Notes under the pieces: model-generated
Seen by the model: the letters and a program-made list of their open reading frames with translations, nothing else
Told to the model about the DNA's origin: nothing
The model's database searches: none
In this document: positions 37,205 to 45,995 of the stretch, piece after piece
How positions within the stretch are numbered: position 1 is the first letter of the stretch
Layout: the number at the start of each line of letters is the position of its first letter
Translations under genes and position numbers: made by a program
Origin: Halococcus salsus
GTDB taxonomy: Archaea > Halobacteriota > Halobacteria > Halobacteriales > Halococcaceae
Length of the DNA stretch: 64,000 nt
NCBI RefSeq assembly: GCF_009900715.1
Contig: NZ_JAAAJC010000003.1
Span: 186,001-250,000 of the forward strand
Direction: 5' to 3'

Positions 37205-38232
37205 CGACGTTCGACCGGGTCGGGATCTGGAACTGGGAGCGCCCGGACATCGCCGAGGAACTCCACTACGCACAGTACGCCGAAGAACAGGGATTGGATT
37301 CGGTCTGGCAGGGCGAATCCCGGCTCGTACGCGACGCGATGACCGTGATGGGGGCCTACACCCAGGTCACCGACGAGATCGACATCGCGCCGGGGGTGAC
37401 GAACTGCTACACCCGAAACGTCGCGCTGATGGCCCAGACCTTCTCGACGCTCGACGAACTCTCCGGGGGACGAATGAAACTCGGGATCGGCGCGTGGTGG
37501 GACCCGCTCGCGAGCAACGTCGGGATCGACAGGGAAAATCCGCTCCGGCGGATGTGGGAGTACTGTACCGTCACGAAGCGACTGCTCGACCTCGAGAACG
37601 TGACCTACGAGGGCGACACGCTCTCGGTCGAGAACATCGAACTCGACCTCGTGCGCTCGAACGCCGACGCCCGCGACGTCCCGATCTACGTCGGCGCGAC
37701 CGGCCCGACGATGCACAAACTGACTGGGGAGCTCGTCGGTCTCGGGGTCTGCGGCGGGGTGTTCATGAACTACCTCATCCCCCCGGAGCACAACGAACTC
37801 GGGGTCGAGAAGCTCGAAGAGGGGATCGAAAAACAGGGCGGCACGCTCGCGGACATCGACCGACCACAGCTCATCGCCGTCTCGATGGACGAGGACTACG
37901 ATGCCGCCGTCGAGAACGCCCGCCACCTCGTGACCCAGTACATCGGCCAGCAGCCCCACATCCGGAAGGCCTGCGGCATCGACCCCGAACGCGGCGAGGA
38001 GATCAAAGAAGAACTCGGAAGCTGGCCGGCGAAGGAGGCGGACATCGAACGCGCGTCCCGACTCGTCGACGACGACGTCGTGACGAACGTCGTGGCGGCC
38101 GGGACACCCGAGGACGTGGTCGAACGCGTCGGGGAGTACTGCGAGGCGGGCTGTACCGAGCCGGTGGTCTACTCGCTCGGTGACAACGTCGAGGAAGTCA
38201 TCGACGTCTTCGCCGAGCACAAAGCGTCGTAG
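37201..38232 (+). CDS. Second LLM-class F420/flavin-dependent oxidoreductase
   Basis: Protein of 343 residues starting MTTFDRVGIWNWERPD. Luciferase-like barrel with QYAEEQGLDSVWQGESRLVRDAMTVMG (in part), NCYTRNVALMAQTFSTLDELSGGRMKLGIGAWW and VYVGATGPTMHKLTGELVGLGVCGG. It is only distantly similar to the first LLM gene of the cluster. It is translationally coupled to the amidohydrolase and converges with the dihydropyrimidinase gene, so it clearly belongs to the pathway. It may reduce the pyrimidine ring or a methylated variant; cofactor F420 versus FMN cannot be decided here. Confidence 0.82.
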   Translation: MTTFDRVGIWNWERPDIAEELHYAQYAEEQGLDSVWQGESRLVRDAMTVMGAYTQVTDEIDIAPGVTNCYTRNVALMAQTFSTLDELSGGRMKLGIGAWWDPLASNVGIDRENPLRRMWEYCTVTKRLLDLENVTYEGDTLSVENIELDLVRSNADARDVPIYVGATGPTMHKLTGELVGLGVCGGVFMNYLIPPEHNELGVEKLEEGIEKQGGTLADIDRPQLIAVSMDEDYDAAVENARHLVTQYIGQQPHIRKACGIDPERGEEIKEELGSWPAKEADIERASRLVDDDVVTNVVAAGTPEDVVERVGEYCEAGCTEPVVYSLGDNVEEVIDVFAEHKAS

Positions 38233-38253
38233 AATTCGGGGAGTTGTTCCTTC

Positions 38254-39657
38254 CTACTCCGCAGTCCGAGTGTGGCCCGCCGGGCCCCAATCGGGGACCT
38301 CGCGCGCGACGAACTCGCCGTGGCCCGGTTCACCGACTATTTCGCCGTCGTCGGCCACGAGCTCGCCCCTGACGAAGGTCTTCTTCACGCGGGCCTGGAC
38401 CTCGCGCCCCTCGTAGATCGAGAACTCCGAGACCGAGTGGTTGTTCGCCGGGTCGATCGCGTAGGTCTCTTCGGGGTCGAGGAGGACGATGTCGGCGTCG
38501 GTACCGGGTTCGAGGGTCCCTTTTTGGGTGAGGCCGAACGTTCGGGCGGGGTTGGTAGCCATCACCTCGACGACGAGTTCCGGGTCGAGCCCGCGGCGAT
38601 TGACGGCCTCGTCGTAGAAGACCGGCAAACTGACCTGGAGCGCGTTCGCGCCGAAGGCGCTGTCCCACCAGTGCTCGACCTCCTTCTGGTCGAGGCGATA
38701 GCCACAGTGGTCGGTCGAGACGACGCCGATAGTACCGGATTTGATGTACTCGAACATCGCTTCGATGTCGTCGGGTTTCCGGATCGGCGGGGCGATCATC
38801 GGGAGGTTGCCCAGCTCCGCGAAGATGCTGTCGTCGAGCGTGCAGTAGTGGGTGCAGGTCTCGGTGCGGATCTGGCTGCCGTCCACCTGGTACGAGTCGA
38901 TCACGTCGGCGGCCGCGCGACAGGAGGTGTGGATCCCGTAGTACTGCAATCCCGTTTCGAGCGCCATCCGGACCGCGTCGTCGGCCGCCATCGCCTCGAC
39001 GTAGTCGGGCCGCGACTTCGGATACCACTCGGGGTCGCCCTTGCCCTCCGCCTTGAACTGCGCGTTGAGGTGGTCGACGAGCGAGTCGTCCTCGGTGTGG
39101 AAGACGCCGACCGCGCCCTCGTCCGCGATGTGCGCCATCGCCCGGTGCATGAAGCCGTTCGAGAGGCCGTGTTCGTAGGTGGTGAACATCTTGAACGACG
39201 AGACGCCGGCGTCGATCACGTCGGCGAGCTCGTCGAAGACGGCGGGGTCCTCGCGCGTGATCGCGCCGTGGAGGCCGTAGTCGATCAGCGCGTCCGCGCC
39301 CTTCTCCCGCTTGCGTTCGACGCCGTCGAGGAGCGTCCCCGGCTCGTCCCAGATGCTGAGGTCGCCGGCCCAGGCCTGCCAGGCGAAGTCGATGTAAGTG
39401 GTCGTCCCGCCGGCGGCGGCCGCGCTCGTCGCCGTCTCGTAGCTGTCCACCGAAAACATGTCGTCGACGTGGACGTGGACGTCGACCGCGCCGGGCATGA
39501 CCAACTGGCCGGTCGCGTCGACGGTTTCGGCCGCCTCGGGCAGGTTCTCGGGGTCCCCGATGGCGACGATGCGACCCTCGTCGATGGCGATGCCAGTCTC
39601 GGTGCGCCCCTCGGCAGTGACGACCGTTCCGCCGGTGATGCAGCGGTCTACAACCAT
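38254..39657 (-). CDS. Dihydropyrimidinase (hydantoinase-type cyclic amidohydrolase)
   Basis: Protein of 467 residues starting MVVDRCITGGTVVT. Binuclear metal centre residues present: His61 and His63 (DVHVHVDD), Lys156 to be carbamylated (SSFKMFTTYE), His187 (FHTEDD), His243 (IHTSCRA) and Asp316 (STDHCGY). It opens dihydrouracil or dihydrothymine to the N-carbamoyl-beta-amino acid, the step before the M20 enzyme. The start at 39657 fits the TATA box TTTTATA 27 bases upstream; two earlier in-frame starts are less likely. Confidence 0.9.
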   Translation of the reverse strand: MVVDRCITGGTVVTAEGRTETGIAIDEGRIVAIGDPENLPEAAETVDATGQLVMPGAVDVHVHVDDMFSVDSYETATSAAAAGGTTTYIDFAWQAWAGDLSIWDEPGTLLDGVERKREKGADALIDYGLHGAITREDPAVFDELADVIDAGVSSFKMFTTYEHGLSNGFMHRAMAHIADEGAVGVFHTEDDSLVDHLNAQFKAEGKGDPEWYPKSRPDYVEAMAADDAVRMALETGLQYYGIHTSCRAAADVIDSYQVDGSQIRTETCTHYCTLDDSIFAELGNLPMIAPPIRKPDDIEAMFEYIKSGTIGVVSTDHCGYRLDQKEVEHWWDSAFGANALQVSLPVFYDEAVNRRGLDPELVVEVMATNPARTFGLTQKGTLEPGTDADIVLLDPEETYAIDPANNHSVSEFSIYEGREVQARVKKTFVRGELVADDGEIVGEPGHGEFVAREVPDWGPAGHTRTAE

Positions 39658-39680
39658 GCACAGTGAGACCATGGCACGGG

Positions 39681-39687
39681 TATAAAA
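39681..39687 (-). promoter_or_regulatory. TATA-like box for the dihydropyrimidinase gene
   Basis: TTTTATA on the minus strand, about 27 bases before the ATG at 39657. Confidence 0.6.
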
Positions 39688-40227
39688 TTTGTGATCCCCA
39701 CACTGGATGGCGGATCGAGGGTCGGTGTGGAAACGAGCCGCCACGATGGAACGAAGATCGGAAGGAGGCTACCGCGACCGGTGGTCGGGCGGACCGAACG
39801 AAGCGGTGACCACGAGGACGAGCGGACCTCGGGGACGAACGTACGAACCGTTCTTCGGCGATCGAGGATAGTGTTGAAATTCGTTCCCCTAAATTCGATC
39901 AAGTTCGAACTTCGTACCGGTTAGTAGCCAGATCGTCGTCTAATGTCTTAATACCACTAGTATCGACGTAACAATCATAGGTCCATTACAGACTTCCGAT
40001 CAGAAGTAATTGCGTCTCCGGGATCGTTAATCTTCGAATAGTCGACCTGAAATGGATATCCGACGTCGTTTCGTCCCGAGGAAATCGACGACGAAGTCAC
40101 CGTCCCGCGAGCGAGGCGCGAGTTCGTACTTCTGACTACCGGAAGAAAGGGCGACGACGAAGGAACGGAACGGTCGACGCCGGTGTCGTACCAGCATTAA
40201 GTGATTACAGTTCGTTGGATGACAGCG
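39688..40227. other. A+T-rich spacer between dihydropyrimidinase and the first HTH gene
   Basis: About 540 bases without a credible gene. Bases 39885-40060 are markedly A+T-rich for this genome. A small inverted repeat ACTTC-N6-GAAGT lies at 39992-40007. No transposase half, terminal inverted repeat pair or A-F element is seen. The 77-codon frame at 39691-39924 has no coding character. Confidence 0.5.
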
Positions 40228-40740
40228 TCAGTTCGTCCAGCGTTTCTTCCCGGGCTCGGTGTCGGTTTCCGTCGGAGCGGAAGCCGCGCCCCCCGTCCGG
40301 ACCGTCCTGTAGGAGAGCCCCGCTTCGCTCATGAGTTCCCGGACGCGACGGAGTTCGTACTCGACGCCGAACGTCTCGGCGATGTACTCGCGCGCGAGCG
40401 CCGGCGTCCACGTCGAGCGGTCGTAGCCGAAGTCGGTCGGCGGTCGATTGAGGGCGTCTTCGAGTCGGTCGCGCTGTTCGTCGTCGAGTTTCGGCGGGCG
40501 ACCCGGTCGCGGCGCGTCGTACACCACTTCCTCGACGGGTTCGTCCGCGAGCCGGTCGAGCCGACGGAGCCAGTTGTAGATCGTCTTCTCGGTTCGACCG
40601 TACATCCGCGCCAGCCGTCGCTGTGAGAGCCCCTCCTTGTAGTTGAGCCCGACCATCACACGCTGTGTGGCCCGTTTTCCCTCCACCTCCGCGAGGATCT
40701 CCCGGAGGTCGTCCGCCGAGACGTCTTCGAGGTGTGCCAT
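40228..40740 (-). CDS. Stand-alone IS630-type HTH protein, paralogue 1
   Basis: Protein of 170 residues: MAHLEDVSADDLREIL, then GKRATQRVMVGLNYKEGLSQRRLARMYGRTEKTIYNWLRRL (in part; first HTH), RPGRPPKLDDEQRDRLEDAL and a second winged HTH ending RVRELMSEAGLSYRTVR. This is the N-terminal DNA-binding half of IS630/Tc1-type transposases, but the DDE nuclease half is absent and nothing like it follows in 500 bases. The two other copies in the window (46871 and 57671) have the same length, ends and strand. Either remnant OrfA genes or a family of DNA-binding regulators. Confidence 0.75.
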   Translation of the reverse strand: MAHLEDVSADDLREILAEVEGKRATQRVMVGLNYKEGLSQRRLARMYGRTEKTIYNWLRRLDRLADEPVEEVVYDAPRPGRPPKLDDEQRDRLEDALNRPPTDFGYDRSTWTPALAREYIAETFGVEYELRRVRELMSEAGLSYRTVRTGGAASAPTETDTEPGKKRWTN

Positions 40741-40794
40741 TGCGGACGGGAGGCGAACGATACGTAAAGGGTTTTCGCCGGTTTTCGAACCGCT

Positions 40795-42027
40795 TCAGGC
40801 CTCGTCGAAGAGGGTCTCGCCGGCGACGAGGTGCTCGCCGACGGTGTCGAGGTCGAGCGTGAGCCCGAGACCAGGCTCGTCGGGGATCGGGAGCCGACCC
40901 GTTCCGAGCACCGTCTCCTCGACCAGGTCGTCCCACCAGCCGAGCTGGTAGGAGTGGTACTCGACCGCCAGCATGTTCGGGATCGCCGCCCCGACCTGTG
41001 CGCTCGCCATCGTGCCGATCGGCGAGGAGACGTTGTGCATCGCGAGCGGGATGTAGTAGTCGTCCGCCATGTTCGCGATCTTCATCCCCTCGCGCATCCC
41101 GCCCACTCGCGGGATGTCGGGCGTGAGGATGTCGACCGCTTCGTTCTCGACCAGGTGACGGCTCCCGTGGGTCCGGTAGACGTTCTCGCCCGTCGCGACC
41201 GGCGTGGTCGTCGCCTGGGTGACCGTCCGCTGGACGTCGTGGTTCTCGGGGGGGATCGGGTCCTCGAGCCACCAGATCGGGTACTCCTCGAGCGCGTAGG
41301 AGAGGCGTTTGGCCCCGTCGGCGGTGTACGACCAGTGGCAGTCGAAGGCCACCTCGGCGCGGTCGCCGACCCGGTCGAGCACCTCGCGCACGATCGCTTC
41401 CTTGTGTTCGATGTCCCGCGGCGAGAGGTGACGATTTGCTCTGTCCTTCTCGTCGCCCGAGGGCACGTCGAGGTCGAACTTGATGGCGTCGTAGCCTAGT
41501 TCGTCGACGACGCGTTCGGCCTCCTCGGCGTTCGAGGCGGGTTCGGCCTCGTTACCGGCGTGACAGTCACAGTAGACCCGGACTTCGTCGCGGTACTTTC
41601 CTCCGAGAAGTTGGTAGGCCGGGACACCGAGGAGCTTGCCCGCGAGGTCGTGAAGCGCGATCTCGATGCCCGATATCGAGGAGATGGCTTTGCCCGCGAT
41701 CGAGCCCTCACCCGACATCTTCTGGATCAGGTGTTCGTAGAGCCGGTCGATGTCGAGGGGGTTCTCGCCAACCAGGAACGGTCGCATTCGCTCGATGACG
41801 GCGGTCTCGCCCCCGCCCCAGTAGGCCTCGCCGGTGCCGACGACGCCGGCGTCGGTGTAGACCCGGACGAGCACCCACGGATAGTTGCCGTCGACCATCG
41901 CGGTCTGGACGTCGGTGATCTCGGCGTCACGGATCGACGCGTCGTCCTGGATCCCCATCGAATCGCCCGAGAGGTCCCGCATCGTGTACTCAGCGTTCGG
42001 GTCGCTGAGCTGTGTGTAGTCTACCAT
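40795..42027 (-). CDS. Enolase-superfamily dehydratase (mandelate racemase/muconate lactonizing group), first
   Basis: Protein of 410 residues starting MVDYTQLSDPN. Acid-sugar dehydratase pattern: capping domain with AYWGGGETAVIERM, barrel residues GYDAIKFDLD (Lys), AFDCHW (metal Asp), WWLEDPIPP (metal Glu), VATGENVYRTHG (metal Glu) and LAMHNVSSPIG (base His). Such enzymes remove water from aldonic acids, giving 2-keto-3-deoxy acids. The neighbours (second dehydratase, sugar dehydrogenase, aldolase) support that role; the sugar is not determined. It is divergent from the next dehydratase gene. Confidence 0.85.
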   Translation of the reverse strand: MVDYTQLSDPNAEYTMRDLSGDSMGIQDDASIRDAEITDVQTAMVDGNYPWVLVRVYTDAGVVGTGEAYWGGGETAVIERMRPFLVGENPLDIDRLYEHLIQKMSGEGSIAGKAISSISGIEIALHDLAGKLLGVPAYQLLGGKYRDEVRVYCDCHAGNEAEPASNAEEAERVVDELGYDAIKFDLDVPSGDEKDRANRHLSPRDIEHKEAIVREVLDRVGDRAEVAFDCHWSYTADGAKRLSYALEEYPIWWLEDPIPPENHDVQRTVTQATTTPVATGENVYRTHGSRHLVENEAVDILTPDIPRVGGMREGMKIANMADDYYIPLAMHNVSSPIGTMASAQVGAAIPNMLAVEYHSYQLGWWDDLVEETVLGTGRLPIPDEPGLGLTLDLDTVGEHLVAGETLFDEA

Positions 42028-42156
42028 CGTCGGTAGTGAGTTCACCGGAGAGGCATAAATACGGATCGGAGCATCGCCACTCGTTCCGGGAGACGGCGCG
42101 AGCCGACCGACACGAGGTAGCAAAACCTATTAGCACCGCCCTCGGAATCGCCATCG

Positions 42157-43332
42157 ATGTCGGATTTGGAAATCACGGATTTCGAGACGTACCTCGTCGC
42201 GAATCCCTGGAAACCCTGGGTGTTCGTCGAAGTCGAGACCAACGAGGGTGTCACCGGGCTGGCCGAGGCGACGACCCACGACAAGCCGCGAACCGTCGCC
42301 GCGGCCATCGACGAGATGTCGAACTTCTTCATCGGGCGTGACCCCTTCGACACGGAAGCGCTCTGGCTGGAGATGTACCGCGACGAGTGGTTCTCGAAGG
42401 GCGTCATCAACACCACCGTCTGCTCGGCGATCGACATGGCCTGCTGGGACATCAAGGGGAAAGTCCTCGACAAGCCCGTCTACGAGCTTCTCGGTGGGGC
42501 CGTCCACGGAACGGAGCTTCGGACCTACGCGAACGGCTGGTATCAGGACACGGGCCACACGCCCGAGGGCTTCGCGAAACAGGCCCAGAAGGTCGTCGAC
42601 GACGGCTACGACGCGATGAAGTTCGATCCCTTCGGGACCGCGTGGCAGTCGATGTCCCGGAAGGAGCAGAACAATTCGGTGAACATCGTCGGCGCGATCC
42701 GCGACCAGGTCGGCCCGGACGTCGACCTCATGATCGAGTGTCACGGCCGCTTCTCGGCCGGACAGGCCGTCGAGATCGCCCGCGAGATGGCCGAGTTCGA
42801 GCCCACTTGGTTCGAGGAGCCCTGCCCCCCGGACTCGATCAACAGCCTCGCGGAGGTCGCGCGGAAGTCGCCGATCCCCGTCTCGACGGGCGAACGCCAC
42901 ATGACGAAACACGACTTCTACGAACTCGTCACGCGAACCGACGTGGACCTCTTCCAACCCGACCTGATGAATACAGGAGGGATCACCGAGGGCAAGAAGA
43001 TCGCCGGCCTCGCCGAGGCCGACCACGTCGACCTCGCGCCGCACAACCCGCAGGGGCCTGTGGCGGGCGCTATCTACGGCCACTTCTGTACCTCGATCCC
43101 GAACTTCCGGATCCAGGAGATGTTCCAGACCTACGACGTCGACTGGGTCGACGACCTCATGAACAAACCCCTGGTCGTCGAGGACGGCTACATGCAGATC
43201 CCGGAGGGCCCCGGCTTCGGTATCGAACTCGACCACGACGTCGTCGAGGAGCACGAGTACACCGAGGACAAGGTCCACACCATCGACCTCTGGGAGAGCG
43301 GCTGGGAAGAGCGCGCCGACGAGAAGCGGTAG
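42157..43332 (+). CDS. Enolase-superfamily dehydratase (mandelate racemase/muconate lactonizing group), second
   Basis: Protein of 391 residues. Barrel motifs GYDAMKFDPFG (Lys), LMIECHGRFS (metal Glu and His), WFEEPCPPDS (metal Glu), VSTGERHMTKHDF (metal Glu), FQPDLMNTGGITEGKKIAGLAE (in part) and LAPHNPQGPVAGA (base His). This pattern resembles galactonate/gluconate-type dehydratases. It differs clearly from the divergent neighbour, so the two probably act on different sugar acids or epimers. It is followed 89 bases later by the sugar dehydrogenase with its own promoter. Confidence 0.86.
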   Translation: MSDLEITDFETYLVANPWKPWVFVEVETNEGVTGLAEATTHDKPRTVAAAIDEMSNFFIGRDPFDTEALWLEMYRDEWFSKGVINTTVCSAIDMACWDIKGKVLDKPVYELLGGAVHGTELRTYANGWYQDTGHTPEGFAKQAQKVVDDGYDAMKFDPFGTAWQSMSRKEQNNSVNIVGAIRDQVGPDVDLMIECHGRFSAGQAVEIAREMAEFEPTWFEEPCPPDSINSLAEVARKSPIPVSTGERHMTKHDFYELVTRTDVDLFQPDLMNTGGITEGKKIAGLAEADHVDLAPHNPQGPVAGAIYGHFCTSIPNFRIQEMFQTYDVDWVDDLMNKPLVVEDGYMQIPEGPGFGIELDHDVVEEHEYTEDKVHTIDLWESGWEERADEKR

Positions 43333-43390
43333 ACCGACACCCGCACCCCACGACCGGCCCGACGGTCGTAGCGGTTCGGTATCGCGAACC

Positions 43391-43397
43391 CTTTTTA
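43391..43397 (+). promoter_or_regulatory. TATA-like box for the sugar dehydrogenase gene
   Basis: TTTTTAT about 28 bases before the ATG at 43422; predicts a leaderless mRNA. Confidence 0.55.
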
Positions 43398-43421
43398 TCG
43401 AACGACCGATGATACGTGGGT

Positions 43422-44501
43422 ATGTCACTCACAGACTGGCTCGACGACTACGAGGAGCGGGACTGGCAGACGGCGACCGACGGAACGGTTCGCTACGCGC
43501 TGGTCGGGCTCGGCTGGTGGGCCACCGACGTCGCGATGCCCGCGATCGCCGACTCCGAGTTCGGCGAGACCACAGTGTTAGTCAGCAGTTCGAACGAGAA
43601 GGCCGAGCGGGTCGCCGAGGAGAACGACGTCTCCCGGGGGATAACCTACGACGAGTTCACCGAGGGCGAGGCGAGCGAGGAGTACGACGCGGTCTACGTC
43701 TGCACCCCGAACGCCCACCACCTGGAGTACGTCGAGGCGGCCGCCGAGCTCGACAAGGGCATCATCTGCGAGAAGCCGATGGAGGCCAGCGTCGAGCGCG
43801 CCGAGCGGATGGTCGAGGCCTGCGAGCGTGAGGACGCCCCGCTGATGATCGCCTACCGGATGCAGACCGACCCCGCGATCCGGCGCGGGCGCGACCTCAT
43901 CGAGGCGGGCTTCGTCGGCGACCCCGTCTCGGTCTACGGCCACAACTCCCAGCCGCTCCTCGAGATGATCCCCGACACCGACCAGTGGCGGCTCACCCCC
44001 GACCTGACCGGGTACGGGACGAGCGTGATGGATCTCGGGATCTACTCGATCAACACCGCACGCTACCTCCTCGACCGCGACCCCGTCGCGGTGCAGTCGA
44101 TGCTCGCGACCGAGCACGACGCCTTCGAGGGGCTCGACGACGAGCGCGCCGCGTTCATGCTCGACTTCGACGGCGTCGAGATGGTCTCGACCGCCACCCA
44201 GAACGCGCACAACGACTCCCAGCTGGTGGTCACCGGCACCGAGGGCCAGATCGAGTTCCGGCCCGCCTTCCACGGCGAGTGTCGTCTCCGTATCGCCCGC
44301 GACGGCCGCTCGGTGGACTTCGACCGCGAGGAGTTCGGGGCCGTCGAGGAGATGCGCGAGGAGTTCGACTACTTCGCCGACCGGCTCCTCACCGACGCGC
44401 CGGTCGACCCCGACGGCGAGCACGGTCTGGTCGACCTCCAGGTCGTCGAGGCCATCCACGAGGCCACCGAAACAGGTGGAACGGTCGACGTCGGGCGATA
44501 A
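43422..44501 (+). CDS. Gfo/Idh/MocA-family sugar 1-dehydrogenase, haloarchaeal xylose dehydrogenase-like
   Basis: Protein of 359 residues. Rossmann motif VRYALVGLGWWATDVAMPA, then TTVLVSSSNEKAERVAEE, the catalytic-lysine motif IICEKPMEA, and a C-terminal alpha/beta domain with the usual TGTEGQIEF. The opening, SLTDWLDDYEERDWQTATDG, is like that of haloarchaeal D-xylose 1-dehydrogenases, which oxidise sugars to lactones with NADP. With the two dehydratases and the aldolase it fits a non-phosphorylating sugar oxidation route. It may prefer another pentose or deoxyhexose. Confidence 0.82.
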   Translation: MSLTDWLDDYEERDWQTATDGTVRYALVGLGWWATDVAMPAIADSEFGETTVLVSSSNEKAERVAEENDVSRGITYDEFTEGEASEEYDAVYVCTPNAHHLEYVEAAAELDKGIICEKPMEASVERAERMVEACEREDAPLMIAYRMQTDPAIRRGRDLIEAGFVGDPVSVYGHNSQPLLEMIPDTDQWRLTPDLTGYGTSVMDLGIYSINTARYLLDRDPVAVQSMLATEHDAFEGLDDERAAFMLDFDGVEMVSTATQNAHNDSQLVVTGTEGQIEFRPAFHGECRLRIARDGRSVDFDREEFGAVEEMREEFDYFADRLLTDAPVDPDGEHGLVDLQVVEAIHEATETGGTVDVGR

Positions 44502-44529
44502 GGGAGCTTTTGGAGAGGGTTCGTCGGCG

Positions 44530-45297
44530 TTACTCGGTCTCCCGGTCGACCGCGTCGGTGACGTCCGCGAGGTGGTCGGTAAAGAGCCCGACCTCGACGC
44601 CGAGGGTGACGTACTGCACGCCGGCCTCGATCCAGCGGTTCGCGATCTCGGGGGTGTCGGCGAACGCGCCGACGACGACGTCGGCCTCGGCGGCCCGCTC
44701 GCAGACGTGGTTCATCAGCTCGACGACCCGATCGTCGGTGACTTCCCCGGGGATCCCCAGCGACTGCGAGAGGTCGTACGGACCCAGGAAGACCACGTCG
44801 ATCCCCTCGACCGCGAGGATCTCGTCGATGTTCTCGACGCCGCGCTCGCCCTCGACCTGGACGACGAGCAGGGTCCGTTCGTTCTGGTCCTCGGTGTAGG
44901 TGTCGCTCCCGACGTACTCGCCAGCGCGGACGTACTGGGAGAGCCCGCGACTGCCGAGCGGGTCGAACCGGGCGGCCTCGACCGCCGCCTCGGCGTCGGC
45001 ACGGGTCTCGACCTGGGGGACTTGGACGCCCGCGGCACCGAGGTCGAGCGCGCGCTGGATCTCGGCCTCCTCGTTGGCGCGGACCCGCACGAGCGGGGCG
45101 ACGCCCGCGTTCTGGGCCGCGGCCGAGAGGTCGAGCGTGGTCTCGGCGGTCAGCGGGCCGTGTTCCTGGTCGTAGACCACGAAGTCCATCCCGGCGACGC
45201 CCACCATCTCGGAGACCATCGCGGAGTCGAGGAGCTGGAAGGTCCCGACGGCCACCTCGCCGTCCCGAAGCCGGTCGCGGATCGAGTTCGTTAGCAT
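44530..45297 (-). CDS. HpcH/HpaI-family class II aldolase for 2-keto-3-deoxy sugar acids
   Basis: Protein of 255 residues. Motifs: VGTFQLLDSAMVSEMVGVAGMDFVVYDQEHGPL (in part; with catalytic His), LVRVRANEEAEIQRALDLGAAGVQVPQVET, and metal-binding VVQVEGERGVENIDEIL with FLGPYDLSQSLG. The family cleaves 2-keto-3-deoxy acids to pyruvate and an aldehyde, the last step after the dehydratases encoded beside it. A GGAGGAGGGGG-type ribosome binding site precedes the ATG and a TATA-like TTCTTATCC lies about 29 bases upstream on the minus strand. The gene converges with the dehydrogenase gene. Confidence 0.87.
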   Translation of the reverse strand: MLTNSIRDRLRDGEVAVGTFQLLDSAMVSEMVGVAGMDFVVYDQEHGPLTAETTLDLSAAAQNAGVAPLVRVRANEEAEIQRALDLGAAGVQVPQVETRADAEAAVEAARFDPLGSRGLSQYVRAGEYVGSDTYTEDQNERTLLVVQVEGERGVENIDEILAVEGIDVVFLGPYDLSQSLGIPGEVTDDRVVELMNHVCERAAEADVVVGAFADTPEIANRWIEAGVQYVTLGVEVGLFTDHLADVTDAVDRETE

Positions 45298-45995
45298 ACC
45301 CCCTCCTCCTCTTCGAGGGGATAAGAAACGCCCGGTGGACCGACGCTGACCCGTATCGATCCCCCGCGGTTCCTGTGTGGGGGGTCGGTCGTTTTGGGGG
45401 AGGGGTAGAGCAGCCGAAACTAGTCGGTTCTACCGAAGAACGTGACGCGCAGTTCCACGATGAAGAACGCTCAGCGTGCTGAAAGCGATGTAGTTTCACC
45501 AAATGAAGTTTCGTTCATCGATCGAGAACGCCGCAGTCGGGTTCGAAACGGGAGTCAGTATGGGGGAGTAGTGACGGAGCGACTGGTGAGGGTATAGAGG
45601 GGGCGTGCGCTCGGAAGCGAGTGCCGGTACAGGTCGTGATACGGCGCATCGCCGGCCGTCGTCCGAGGGGATCTCATCGGATCGATCGAGTTCGACAGTC
45701 CTGAATTTCGAAGGATCGAACGTCAGCACCGAATTAGACCCGATATCGAACGATCGTCGCTCGTCTTTCGGGAGAAGATCGAGGATAAGGGGCGAAGATC
45801 GGTGCCGAACCCGAGAAGGGAACCCCACAGTAGTCGAGCGGCGTTCATCCATAACGAATACGATGGATTCGACGCACGGTGGCGTCACCGATCGTTTCGA
45901 CGAGTTCGTCAGGCCAGGATGGGGTCGTCCGCCGGCGACCGGTTCGGCGTCGGCGCCGACAAGGGTTAAATAGCGCACCGCCGAAGGGAGGACGA
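45298..45995. other. Long spacer upstream of rdfA, no gene recognised
   Basis: About 700 bases. Contains the aldolase promoter at its left edge, a perfect 12-base palindrome TCAGCGTGCTGA (45471-45482) and a GTTTCACC-AAA-TGAAGTTTC imperfect inverted repeat near 45493. The open frame 45605-45973 is Ser/Arg-rich without coding character. Right end: GTTAAATA (45965-45972) and GGGAGG (45986-45991) serve rdfA. Confidence 0.45.
45965..45991 (+). promoter_or_regulatory. TATA-like box and strong ribosome binding site for rdfA
   Basis: GTTAAATA about 28 bases before the start codon and GGGAGG four bases before the ATG at 45996. A ribosome binding site this strong is uncommon in the window. Confidence 0.5.

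Noticed and set aside
35969-39657. Allantoin/purine degradation cluster
   Set aside because: The cyclic amidohydrolase and M20 enzyme could fit, but the omega-transaminase and CoA-acylating semialdehyde dehydrogenase are explained only by pyrimidine breakdown.
40228-40740. Complete IS630 insertion sequence
   Set aside because: No DDE domain, no second frame and no terminal inverted repeats around any of the three HTH genes.
45533-45560. tRNA gene suggested by GGGTTCGAAA
   Set aside because: No acceptor stem or anticodon arm can be folded around it.
45605-45973. 122-codon frame in the spacer before rdfA
   Set aside because: Ser/Arg-rich, codon use unlike neighbours, no start signal.
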